In this document: piece by piece, positions 16,012 through 24,682 of the stretch
Layout of the letters: every line of letters starts with the position of its first letter
Position numbering within the stretch: position 1 is the stretch's first letter
Assembly (NCBI GenBank): GCA_945872065.1
Contig: CAMBYH010000007.1
Location: forward strand, 1-64,000
DNA from: Arsukibacterium tuosuense
GTDB lineage: Bacteria > Pseudomonadota > Gammaproteobacteria > Steroidobacterales > GCA-2729495
Direction: 5' to 3'
DNA length: 64,000 bases
Translations under genes and position numbers: made by a program
Notes under the pieces: generated by a model
The model's database searches: none
What the model was told of the DNA's origin: nothing
What the model saw: only the letters and a program-made list of their open reading frames with translations

Positions 16012-18416
16012 CGGGAACCCGCTACAGAATTGCCATTATTGGCGGCGGACCCGGTGGCCTCAGTGCTGCCGCGCACGCCGCCCGGCTGGGCATATCCCAT
16101 GTGCTGCTGGAAGGCAGCCCCGCCCACGCCAACACGATCCAGCGGTACCAGAAGGGCAAGCACGTCATGGCAGAGCCCGCTGCTTTGCCCCTGCGGAGCG
16201 ATCTGGAGTTCGACGCCGGTACCCGGGAGGCCATCCTGGGGGCCTGGGAACAGGGCCTGGCCAGGCAGCAGATCAACGTGCGGTACGGTGCCGAGGTCAC
16301 CGGTATTCAGGGTGCCACTCCGGAGTTCTCCATCACTCTCAGGGACGGCACCGCTGTGTCGGCGGAACAGGTCATTCTGGCGATCGGCGTGCAGGGCAAT
16401 CCCCGCCGGATCGGTGTCCCGGGTGAGGACCTGCCGGTCGTGCAGTACACACTGGACGATCCCGATGAGTACCGGGACGAGACCATTGTGGTCATCGGCG
16501 CCGGCGATGCGGCCATCGAGAATGCACTGGCGCTCGCCCGTCAGAACCGGGTGCTGATCGTCAATCGCAGTGACGAGTTCAACCGGGTGAAGGAGGGCAA
16601 CCTCAAGCTGGTCATGAAAGCGATCGAGGACCAGCGCCTTGAGTGCGCCTACAAGTCGTCCTGCACACGCATCGAGCCTGCAAGCGATGGACGGCGCCAT
16701 GTCCTGACGCTGGCTGGCGACCAGGGGGAGTCCCGCATCGAGTGCGACCGGATCATCGCGCGCATTGGCGCTACTCCTCCCCGCCGGTTCGTGGAGAGAT
16801 GTGGCATCGCCTTTCCCGGCCCGGAGCCGGCCGCCCTGCCGGTGCTGTCCTCCCGCTACGAATCCAGCGTGCCCGGGCTCTATGTGATCGGAGCCCTGGG
16901 GGGCTATCCTCTGATCAAGCAGGCCATGAATCAGGGCTACGAGGCGGTTGAGTACGCCCTCGGCCACACCATCGAGCCGGCCGACGAGCCACTGTTGGCC
17001 GCCAAGTTCCAGGTCCTGCCCTTCATCCTTGGCGTGGACGACACGCTGGCGCTGATGCAGGCCAGGATACCCGTGTACTCGGCGATCAACCCGCTGAACT
17101 TCCGGGAGCTGATTCTGGGCAGTCGCATTGCCGCGCCCGCAGCGGGCGAGGTGATCTTCCTCAAGAACGACTACACGAACAGCTTCTTCACCATCCTGGC
17201 CGGCACCGTGGAGATCGAGGTGGGCGAGGAGCGCAAGAGCCGGCTGACGCTCGGGCCGGGCCAGTTCTTCGGGGAGATGAGTCTGCTGTCGGGTCGGCGG
17301 CGCTCGGCGACGACCCGGGCCGGTGCGGGTTGCGTACTGATCGAAGCGCCGCGCCGGGAGATCAACCGGCTGATCAGTTCGGTGGAGGGTGTGCGCCGGG
17401 TTATCGACGAGCACTTTATTGCCCGGGCCATCCAGACCAGCTTTGCTCCGGAGGCCAGCTATGACGACCTCAAGGCCATCGCTGCCAGTGCGAGGCTGCG
17501 CCGCTACAAGCCTGATGAGGTGATCTTCACCGAGGGTGACGAAGCCGACAGCCTGCACCTGATACGGAGCGGCTCCGTGGCGGTAGCCCGGGACATTGGT
17601 GGGCGAGACGTCGTTACTTCCTACGTGGCGGCCGGGAACTATGTGGGGGAAATGGGCCTCGTGAGCCGCACGGGCAGGACTGCCACGGTACGGGCGACTG
17701 TCACTACCGAAACTGTCAGCCTGGACGCCGCGACCTTCCATCAGTTGCTGGAGAAGAATCCGACCCTGCGCGATCAGGTGCAGGCCACGGTGCGCCGCCG
17801 CCTCGCGGAGAACACCCGCATGGCGGGTCAGCCGGAGAGTGGCGACCTTATTTCCTTCCTCATGCAGCAGGGCCTCGGCGAGGCGACGGACGTCCTGCTG
17901 ATCGACGAGACGCTCTGTATCGGCTGTGACAACTGTGAACGGGCCTGCGCCGAAACCCACGCCGGGACGTCCCGGCTCGACCGGGAGGCCGGCCCAACTT
18001 TCGCCCACATCCATGTGCCGACCTCCTGCCGGCACTGCGAGGATCCCCACTGCATGACGGACTGCCCGCCGGACGCGATCGGTCGGGCGCCTAACGGCGA
18101 GGTCTACATCCGTGACAACTGCATTGGCTGCGGCAACTGCGAGCGCAACTGTCCCTACGGCGTGATCCAGATGGCAGCTGCCGCACCGGAAAAGCCGGGG
18201 CTCCTCAACTGGCTGCTGTTTGGTGCCGGCCCCGGACCGGGCCAGGCAAGGCATGGGTCTGACCAGGGCGACAAGGGCCCCAAGAAAGCCGTGAAGTGCG
18301 ATATGTGCCGGGATGTCGGCGGCGGGCCGGCCTGCGTGCGGGCCTGTCCGACCGGAGCCGCAATTCGCATCTCTCCCGAGAAGTTCGTCCAGCTGATCCA
18401 CGACACGACGCGCTGA
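16008..18416 (+). CDS. Flavin oxidoreductase / two cNMP-binding domains / 4x[4Fe-4S] ferredoxin fusion
   Basis: An 802-residue three-part protein. Residues 1-325 form a thioredoxin-reductase-like FAD/NAD(P)H domain with GGGPGG at 12-17 and a second nucleotide motif VIGAGDAAIENA near 162, but no redox CxxC, like YpdA-type reductases. Two cyclic-nucleotide-binding domains follow (about 365-450 and 490-585), each with a phosphate-binding cassette: GEMSLLSGRRRSATTRA and GEMGLVSRTGRTATVRA. From about 637 to 785 is a ferredoxin module of the NrfC/DmsB/HybA kind with sixteen Cys in four groups (CIGCDNCERAC, CRHCEDPHCMTDC, CIGCGNCERNC, CDMC...CVRAC), enough for four clusters. No signal peptide: it is cytoplasmic. 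I infer NAD(P)H oxidation gated by cAMP/cGMP with electrons leaving to the membrane partner encoded three bases downstream. Confidence 0.88.
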   Translation: MTGTRYRIAIIGGGPGGLSAAAHAARLGISHVLLEGSPAHANTIQRYQKGKHVMAEPAALPLRSDLEFDAGTREAILGAWEQGLARQQINVRYGAEVTGIQGATPEFSITLRDGTAVSAEQVILAIGVQGNPRRIGVPGEDLPVVQYTLDDPDEYRDETIVVIGAGDAAIENALALARQNRVLIVNRSDEFNRVKEGNLKLVMKAIEDQRLECAYKSSCTRIEPASDGRRHVLTLAGDQGESRIECDRIIARIGATPPRRFVERCGIAFPGPEPAALPVLSSRYESSVPGLYVIGALGGYPLIKQAMNQGYEAVEYALGHTIEPADEPLLAAKFQVLPFILGVDDTLALMQARIPVYSAINPLNFRELILGSRIAAPAAGEVIFLKNDYTNSFFTILAGTVEIEVGEERKSRLTLGPGQFFGEMSLLSGRRRSATTRAGAGCVLIEAPRREINRLISSVEGVRRVIDEHFIARAIQTSFAPEASYDDLKAIAASARLRRYKPDEVIFTEGDEADSLHLIRSGSVAVARDIGGRDVVTSYVAAGNYVGEMGLVSRTGRTATVRATVTTETVSLDAATFHQLLEKNPTLRDQVQATVRRRLAENTRMAGQPESGDLISFLMQQGLGEATDVLLIDETLCIGCDNCERACAETHAGTSRLDREAGPTFAHIHVPTSCRHCEDPHCMTDCPPDAIGRAPNGEVYIRDNCIGCGNCERNCPYGVIQMAAAAPEKPGLLNWLLFGAGPGPGQARHGSDQGDKGPKKAVKCDMCRDVGGGPACVRACPTGAAIRISPEKFVQLIHDTTR

Positions 18417-18419
18417 GCC

Positions 18420-19310
18420 ATGCACCAGTCAGTTCTGGCCTACGGCAGATCCCGCTACCTGTGGGCGGCCCTGGCGGTTTGCGCCACCGCGATTGGCGCT
18501 TACGTCCTGGATTCACCCGGGGTTCCGCGCAACGGGGGCACCTGGCTGGGCTACACCCTGGGCACCCTCGGCGCGGTCCTGATTCTGTGGCTCATGTCCT
18601 TTGGAATCCGCAAGCGTGCCTATGCGTCCCAGGCGGGGACTGTGCAGGGCTGGCTCTCTGCCCATATCTACCTGGGCGTCAGCCTGCTGGTGGTGGTGAC
18701 GCTGCATACCGGTTTCCAGGTGGGCTGGAATATCCACACGCTGGCCTACGTTCTCCTGTGGATCGTGGTCGCCAGCGGAGTTTTCGGGGTCCTGGTCTAT
18801 CTGCGCTATCCCCGCTTGCTGAGCAGCAACCGCGGCTCCCAGACCAAGGATCAGCTCCTCAGTGATCTGGCCGATCTGGACGCACGCTGCCTCCGCGTGA
18901 CGGCCGGGATGCCTCCGGAATTCGGGGAAGCACTGCTGGCCAACCGGGACCGGACGCTGCTTGGGGGCACCGCCTTTGCCCTGCTGGCCGGCCAGGATCG
19001 TTCACAGATTCTGCTACCGGTAGTGGGCGGCGCGACGGTTCTCTACCAGGCCTTGCCCAACCCGGACCAGTCGGCGCTTCTCGACTGGCTGGGCCAGCGC
19101 CTCGCCGCCAGTAGCGATGGGGGGGTGTCGCGGCAGTTGCAGGAATTGCTCGGTCTGGTGGGTGCCCGGCGAACTCTGCTCGGCCGGCTCCGGCGGGACG
19201 CGCAGCTCAAGGCCTGGCTAGAAGTCTGGCTCTATGTGCACGTGCCGTTGTCCTTCGGGCTGCTGGCTGCGCTGATTGCCCATGTCCTCTCAGTCTTCAT
19301 CTACTGGTAG
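18420..19310 (+). CDS. Cytochrome-b-like integral membrane protein
   Basis: A 296-residue protein with five predicted membrane segments (about 13-31, 42-62, 82-98, 106-130, 272-295) and a soluble loop at 135-265. Histidines lie in or at the ends of helices: H82, H96, H106, H274 and H288, positions suited to ligating one or two b hemes. It has no named family that I recognise. It begins three bases after the iron-sulfur fusion and ends immediately before the FHA-decaheme gene, so it likely connects cytoplasmic electrons (or quinol) to the periplasmic hemes. The heme assignment is inference from His placement; a non-heme anchor protein is the alternative. Confidence 0.65.
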   Translation: MHQSVLAYGRSRYLWAALAVCATAIGAYVLDSPGVPRNGGTWLGYTLGTLGAVLILWLMSFGIRKRAYASQAGTVQGWLSAHIYLGVSLLVVVTLHTGFQVGWNIHTLAYVLLWIVVASGVFGVLVYLRYPRLLSSNRGSQTKDQLLSDLADLDARCLRVTAGMPPEFGEALLANRDRTLLGGTAFALLAGQDRSQILLPVVGGATVLYQALPNPDQSALLDWLGQRLAASSDGGVSRQLQELLGLVGARRTLLGRLRRDAQLKAWLEVWLYVHVPLSFGLLAALIAHVLSVFIYW

Positions 19311-20945
19311 TTGCCTGTGCGTGTCCTGATCCGCTTTCTCCGCGCCGGCCCTGCAGGGGCCGTCGAGCAGAAGGACAAGCTCTACGACGGCGAGTCGGTA
19401 ACGCTGGGGCGCGCCACTGACCAGGTTGTGCAGCTGAAGGACCGGCGCGTCGCGCTCGCCCATGCCCAGATCATCTTGCGCAACGGCCACCCGGTCCTGA
19501 TCAGCCGCGTGCCGGGCGGTGTGCTGGTCAACGGCACCCTCCAGCGCGAGGCGCGGCTGCGGGCTGGCGATGTGGTCACCCTGGGCGCCAATGTACTGCG
19601 GATCCTGCCGCCTCCGGCCGGTTGCGAACTGGCCTTCAGCTTCGAGCTGGACCCGGACGCCCGGCCCCAGAGCGTGGCGCTGGACTTGCCCAGGCTCCGA
19701 CTGGCGGAGCTGGGTTTCGGGAAGCGGCGCTGGTCCTGGGCGTTGTTCCTTGGAGTCTTCCTGCTGGCCCTGGCCATTCCGTCCGCCGGGTTGCGCAGTC
19801 CGCAAATCCAGGAAAGCTTGCGGGCGAGTCTGTTGCCGGATGACCACTGGTGGTCGCCCGGGCCACTCAGTCGGGTGCATGAGGTCCTGGGAACCCGCTG
19901 TGACGCCTGTCATCAGAAGCTGTTCCAGCGGGTCCGGAATGACGCGTGCCTCACCTGTCACGCCAGCAATCTGCATCAGCACTGGCCGCACCCTGGGATT
20001 GGTGCGGCCGCGCCAGAAATGCGCTGCGCCAGCTGTCACGCGGAGCACCACGAGCCCGCCACCCTGGTGCGCCAGGATCCGGCTGTGTGCATCAACTGTC
20101 ACCGGGACCTGAAGGCCCTTGCGCCTGCCACCCTTATTGCCGCGCGGGTGACGGATTTTGCTGCTGACCACCCTGGCTTCGCTGTGCCAGTTACGGACGA
20201 ATCGGGCCTCAAGTTTCCTCACGACGTCCACCTGGCGAAGGACGGTATCCGCTCACCAGTGGGCGATACGGTACTCGGGTGCAAGGACTGCCACGCCCTC
20301 GAGCCCGGCGGCGCGCGCTTTCGTCCGGTACAGATGCAGCGCGACTGCGGTGGGTGTCACCTGCTGGATTTCGACCCAGCATACCCGGAGCGCACTGTGC
20401 CCCACGGCGACGCCAAAGTGATCTCCGGGTTTCTGGTGGACTACTACAGCCGCCGCTATCTGGAGGCCTACGCGGACCCCCTGGCTGTTCCCGGCACTGC
20501 CCGGCGCACCGGGCCGAAGCTGACTGCACCAGAGCGGGAGCGTCTCCTGCGCACGGCCCGGGAACAGTCGGCGATGGTGACGCGGGATCTGTTTGAGCGC
20601 CGCAGCTGTGCCCAGTGCCACGACGTGACGCGGGATATCTCCAAGGTGCCTGACGAATGGCAGGTCAAGGCCGTCAAACTCAGGAGCGCGTGGCTCAAGG
20701 GTGCCACCTTCAACCATGCTGCCCATTCCACGGCGCTGACCAGCTGTGAAAGCTGCCACGGGGCGTTGGATTCAAAAGCAGCATCCGATGTGCTGCTCCC
20801 GGACATCGCCACCTGCCGGGAGTGTCACGCGGGTGGTGACGCCCACGCCACTCCTCCGGACCGTCTCACCAGCACCTGCAATCTGTGTCACGGCTTTCAT
20901 GGCGACGAGAACCCCTTGTGGCAGGCGCGGGGCGTGGCCCCATGA
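19311..20945 (+). CDS. FHA-domain inner-membrane decaheme cytochrome c
   Basis: A 544-residue protein that joins a cytoplasmic forkhead-associated domain (about 20-90: SVTLGRATDQVVQL, HAQIILRNGHP, VNGTLQ, LRAGDVVTLG) to a membrane helix (about 141-162) and a periplasmic multiheme part. Ten CXXCH motifs are present (CDACH, CLTCH, CASCH, CINCH, CKDCH, CGGCH, CAQCH, CESCH, CRECH, CNLCH). FHA domains bind phosphothreonine peptides, so this architecture would let Ser/Thr phosphorylation touch a respiratory cytochrome. The start is a TTG at 19311 abutting the previous stop, or a GTG two codons later; no strong ribosome site decides. Its stop overlaps the lipoprotein start as ATGA. Confidence 0.88.
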   Translation: MPVRVLIRFLRAGPAGAVEQKDKLYDGESVTLGRATDQVVQLKDRRVALAHAQIILRNGHPVLISRVPGGVLVNGTLQREARLRAGDVVTLGANVLRILPPPAGCELAFSFELDPDARPQSVALDLPRLRLAELGFGKRRWSWALFLGVFLLALAIPSAGLRSPQIQESLRASLLPDDHWWSPGPLSRVHEVLGTRCDACHQKLFQRVRNDACLTCHASNLHQHWPHPGIGAAAPEMRCASCHAEHHEPATLVRQDPAVCINCHRDLKALAPATLIAARVTDFAADHPGFAVPVTDESGLKFPHDVHLAKDGIRSPVGDTVLGCKDCHALEPGGARFRPVQMQRDCGGCHLLDFDPAYPERTVPHGDAKVISGFLVDYYSRRYLEAYADPLAVPGTARRTGPKLTAPERERLLRTAREQSAMVTRDLFERRSCAQCHDVTRDISKVPDEWQVKAVKLRSAWLKGATFNHAAHSTALTSCESCHGALDSKAASDVLLPDIATCRECHAGGDAHATPPDRLTSTCNLCHGFHGDENPLWQARGVAP

Positions 20946-22918
20946 ATAAGCCGGCCACTCTCGTTGTCATCGCCCTGGTGCTGACCGGTTGCGGGGGCGG
21001 TGGGGACGGTTCCCCCGCTGGTGCCGAGGCGCCAGGTCCGGCGCCCTGCGCCGGCAGTTGCGCAACAGCGAGCAGCCTGCTCTCCGGCGCCGACGTGGAG
21101 CGGGTGATCAGTCAGGCCGTTGCTGAGGCCGCCGCCCGGGGCCAGCCCTCGACCATTGCGGTGGTGGACCGGGTGGGGAACGTGCTCGCCGTCTTCCAGA
21201 TGACGGGTGCGCCCACGAGCGTGACGATCACGTCGGGCACCGGCGTAACCGGTGGACTTGAGGGCGTGAATATCGTGCCCGCCACCATGGCCGCCATCGC
21301 CAAGGCCATTACGGGTGCGTACCTCTCCAGCGAAGGCAACGCCTTCAGCACCCGCACTGCCAGTCAGATCGTGCAGCAGCATTTCAATCCGGGTGAGCTG
21401 CTGGCGCCCAGTGGGCCTCTGTCCGGCGTGCAGTTCAGCCAGCTGCCCTGCTCTGATCTGGCAGGCCGCTTTGGCGGCGGCCCTGCGGACGCGGGGCCTA
21501 AACGTTCACCCCTGGGTCTGGCCGCTGACCCCGGTGGCTTTCCCCTGTACAAGGCAGGCACACCGGTCGGCGGCGTTGGCGTCATCGCAGACGCCATCTA
21601 TGGCCTTGATCTGAGCATCAGCGATCAGGACTCGGCTGTGGACGAACTGGTCGCCCTGGCGGCCACCTTCGGGTTTGCAGCTCCCAGCGACCGGCGTGGC
21701 GACCGGATCAGCGCCGACGGCAAGACCTTTCGCTTCAGCGATGCGGGATTCAACGACCTGCTCACCGCGCCCGCCAGCGCTCCCGCCTTCAGCGCCATTA
21801 ATGGTGTGGATGGAATACTTCTCGCCGTCCCCGGCTATGCCGCCGCGACGGTCCAGGCTGGCGTGGCCTTCGGTCAGCCGAACTCAGGCGTGCAGGCCGA
21901 CCCGGCAGGCTTTCCGGGCCTGGATGCATTCGTGCTGGTGGATGATGCGGGTCAGCCCCGCTATCCGCCGGTGGCTGGCAGCGAGGCGCTGGGGGCACTC
22001 ACCGCCGCCGAGGTCCGGGAGCTCCTGAGCAGTGCCCTCAGCGTAGCGAACAGGGCCAGAGCGCAGATTCGCCGGCCCCTTGAAACCGCCGCACGGGTCA
22101 CGATCAGCGTGGTGGATTCAGCGGGTAATGTTCTTGGCATCGTGCGCAGCCGGGACGCGCCGGTCTTTGGCATCGACGTTGCCCTGCAGAAGGCCCGCAG
22201 CGCTGCCTTCCTGTCATCTGCTGTAGCGGACGCCGCGGTGACGGGGGTACCCGACGCGGTGTATCTGGACGGCGGACTGGTGGTGCTGGCGAGCAGTTCG
22301 CCGTCGGCCTACCTCCCAGCCGCGCAGGCGTTTCTCGGTCTGCCTGCCGCCTTTACGGACGGCGCCCTGGCCTTCTCCGCGCGTTCAATCGGCAATCTGT
22401 CCCGGCCCTTTTACCCGGACGGGGTCGACGGGCAGGGACCCGGCCCCTTCAGCAAGCCCCTCAGTGCCTGGAGTCCGTTTTCCACGGGCCTGCAACTGGA
22501 TCTGGCCTACAACGCCGTGATTCAGCACGTGGCGTTCGTGCTCGGCAGCGCACCGGACGTGCCACCCAACTGCACTGGCATCAGCGGCTTCAACACGGGA
22601 TTCGCCGTGGTATCTCCCATTGCTGGGCTGGCCAATGGTCTGCAGATCTTTCCTGGCGGTGTGCCGGTATATCGGGGTGCAACGCTGGTGGGGGCTGTGG
22701 GGGTCTCCGGGGACGGCGTCGACCAGGACGACATGATCGCGTTTCTGGGCGTGGCCGAGGCCACGGTTGCACTCGGTGGCTTGGGCGCGCCCGGCAATGC
22801 ACCCCGGGCCATCCGCTCGGACACGCTCCTGCCGTCTGGTGCGCGGCTGCGCTATGTGAACTGTCCCCAGGCCCCGTTTCTGGACTCCACAGAGCAGAGC
22901 GCCTGTGGTGGGCTCTAG
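20942..22918 (+). CDS. Lipoprotein with two GlcG/HbpS-type (DUF336) domains
   Basis: A 658-residue protein starting at the ATG that overlaps the previous stop; this start gives a lipoprotein signal with lipobox LTGC (Cys17), followed by a Gly-rich tether. Two related alpha/beta units are visible, each opening with a helix and the strand pattern of the GlcG/HbpS family (QPSTIAVVDRVGNVLAVFQM near 80-100; AARVTISVVDSAGNVLGIVR near 382-402). HbpS-type proteins bind heme or act as extracellular redox/heme sensors; GlcG itself has no firm role. Between two decaheme genes, heme binding or a structural role at the outer leaflet is a fair inference. After Cys17 comes Gly, compatible with outer-membrane sorting. 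Confidence 0.75.
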   Translation: MNKPATLVVIALVLTGCGGGGDGSPAGAEAPGPAPCAGSCATASSLLSGADVERVISQAVAEAAARGQPSTIAVVDRVGNVLAVFQMTGAPTSVTITSGTGVTGGLEGVNIVPATMAAIAKAITGAYLSSEGNAFSTRTASQIVQQHFNPGELLAPSGPLSGVQFSQLPCSDLAGRFGGGPADAGPKRSPLGLAADPGGFPLYKAGTPVGGVGVIADAIYGLDLSISDQDSAVDELVALAATFGFAAPSDRRGDRISADGKTFRFSDAGFNDLLTAPASAPAFSAINGVDGILLAVPGYAAATVQAGVAFGQPNSGVQADPAGFPGLDAFVLVDDAGQPRYPPVAGSEALGALTAAEVRELLSSALSVANRARAQIRRPLETAARVTISVVDSAGNVLGIVRSRDAPVFGIDVALQKARSAAFLSSAVADAAVTGVPDAVYLDGGLVVLASSSPSAYLPAAQAFLGLPAAFTDGALAFSARSIGNLSRPFYPDGVDGQGPGPFSKPLSAWSPFSTGLQLDLAYNAVIQHVAFVLGSAPDVPPNCTGISGFNTGFAVVSPIAGLANGLQIFPGGVPVYRGATLVGAVGVSGDGVDQDDMIAFLGVAEATVALGGLGAPGNAPRAIRSDTLLPSGARLRYVNCPQAPFLDSTEQSACGGL

Positions 22919-24680
22919 GTTTCTTCTTTTCAGTTTCCTGTTGTCCGGGACGTGCCTGGCGGGCGCGGGTGTGGCAGGGGAGCACTGTCCGGCCGAGACG
23001 CCTGTCGATCCGGACCGGCTCCGCCCTGGCGAACAAGTGCAACCCTTTGTCCCGACCCCGTGCAATCCTGCCGCTCTCCCGCTGCTCCCGGAGGCTGTGC
23101 CGCCGGCCTACACCGCCTACCCCGATCGCTGGCGCCTGGTCGATGTGCTGGGCTATGCCAATAACCTGTGGAATCCCTACCGGGGAAACAACTGGCTGAA
23201 GGGCGACCGCCCGGCCTTTGGCAAGGACTGGTTTGTGAGTCTCACGGGCATATCCGATACGGTGGTGGAACCGCGGCGCTTTCCCGTACCAGTCGGCGGC
23301 CCGGTCACGGAGAATCCCGGCAGTCTTGATGTCCTCGGTGAAGGTCAGCAGCTGGTACTGGCGGAAACAATTCTTCTGGAGGGAGTCCTTTACAAAGGGG
23401 ACACCGTCTTCATGCCGCCCGAGTGGGAGTTCCGGATCATTCCGGCCTTCAACGTCAATTACGCCCGGTCCGAAGAGCGGGGCTTCCTGCAGGCGCCCGC
23501 CGATGCGAGTACGACGCGGCGGGATGCCACGGTTGCCCTGCAGGGCCTTTTCGTTGACCGGCATCTCCGGGATGTTTCAGCGAACTACGATTTCGATTCC
23601 CTGCGCGTGGGTATCCAGCCGTTCACGGCGGACTTTCGCGGCTTTCTGTTCCTCGACAGTCCGGTCGGCGTCCGGCTCTTCGGGAACCGGCAGAACAACC
23701 GCTATCAGTACAACCTGGCCTGGTTCCGGCGCCTCGACAAGGACACCAATAGCGGACTCAATGCCATTCTTGAGGACGGGCTACCGAGTATCCGCAGTGA
23801 CGACGTCTTTGTGGCTAACCTGTATGCCCAGGATCTGCCGGTTCCAGGCTTCACGTCCCAGGTGATTGCGGCCTATAACCGTAACCGGGAGTCCGACGAT
23901 GTGCAGTACGATGACAACGGTTTTATTCAGCGGCCAGCTTCGATCGGGATCGAGTTGGGCAGGGACTACGATGTCGTCTATCTGGGCTACAACGGTGATG
24001 GTCATTTCGATGAGTTCAACCTGAGCATCTCGGCCTATGGGGCGGTTGGGGATGAGACGCGCAGCACCTTCACGACCGCCGGTGGCGACATCCGGGCCTT
24101 CTTTCTGGCTGCGGAAGTGTCCAGGGACTTCGACTGGATCCGCCCACGCCTGTCAGCACTCTACGCCAGCGGCGATGACGATCCCTTCGACGGCACCGCC
24201 GAGGGGTTTGACGCGATCTTTGAGAACCCTCTGTTTGCCGGCGCCGACACCAGCTTCTGGATTCGCCAGCCCGTGCCGCTGATTGGCGGTGGGCGCGTGG
24301 GCTTGTCGGGACGCAACGGGATACTCAACTCCCTGCGGTCCTCCAAGGAATTCGGGCAGTCCAACTTCAGTAATCCGGGCACCGTACTCCTGGGACTCGG
24401 CGCCGACCTGGACCTGTCGCCGCAATTGCGCCTGAGTGGCAACGCCAATGAGCTCTGGTTTGCCGATACCACCACCGTGGAAGTGGCGCGGAATCAGGGT
24501 GGAATTGACGAGCACCTCGGGCTCGACTTGTCTCTGGCCCTGACCTGGCGGCCGCTGGCCATTCAGAACATCGTCTTCCGGTTATCCGCGGCGGCGCTGA
24601 TTCCGGGCAAGGGTTACGAGCAGCTGTATGGCGATGAAACAGCCTACTCGATTCTGGGCAACCTGGTGCTGACGTACTGA
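22905..24680 (+). CDS. Outer-membrane beta-barrel protein of the cytochrome locus
   Basis: A 591-residue exported protein (signal peptide about 1-24) with a short Pro-rich, Cys-containing N-terminal part and a long run of alternating amphipathic strands ending in LGNLVLTY with a terminal Tyr, as in outer-membrane porins. Strand-rich repeats such as FNVNYARSEERG, YQYNLAWFRRL and FNLSISAYGAVG support a barrel of 16 or more strands. It starts at a GTG (22905) 14 bases inside the previous gene. Lying between two decaheme genes, it is the natural candidate for the porin sheath of a porin-cytochrome conduit, although I see no clear match to MtrB or PioB. Alginate-export-type barrels are another possible relative. 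Confidence 0.75.
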   Translation: MVGSRFLLFSFLLSGTCLAGAGVAGEHCPAETPVDPDRLRPGEQVQPFVPTPCNPAALPLLPEAVPPAYTAYPDRWRLVDVLGYANNLWNPYRGNNWLKGDRPAFGKDWFVSLTGISDTVVEPRRFPVPVGGPVTENPGSLDVLGEGQQLVLAETILLEGVLYKGDTVFMPPEWEFRIIPAFNVNYARSEERGFLQAPADASTTRRDATVALQGLFVDRHLRDVSANYDFDSLRVGIQPFTADFRGFLFLDSPVGVRLFGNRQNNRYQYNLAWFRRLDKDTNSGLNAILEDGLPSIRSDDVFVANLYAQDLPVPGFTSQVIAAYNRNRESDDVQYDDNGFIQRPASIGIELGRDYDVVYLGYNGDGHFDEFNLSISAYGAVGDETRSTFTTAGGDIRAFFLAAEVSRDFDWIRPRLSALYASGDDDPFDGTAEGFDAIFENPLFAGADTSFWIRQPVPLIGGGRVGLSGRNGILNSLRSSKEFGQSNFSNPGTVLLGLGADLDLSPQLRLSGNANELWFADTTTVEVARNQGGIDEHLGLDLSLALTWRPLAIQNIVFRLSAAALIPGKGYEQLYGDETAYSILGNLVLTY

Positions 24681-24682
24681 GT

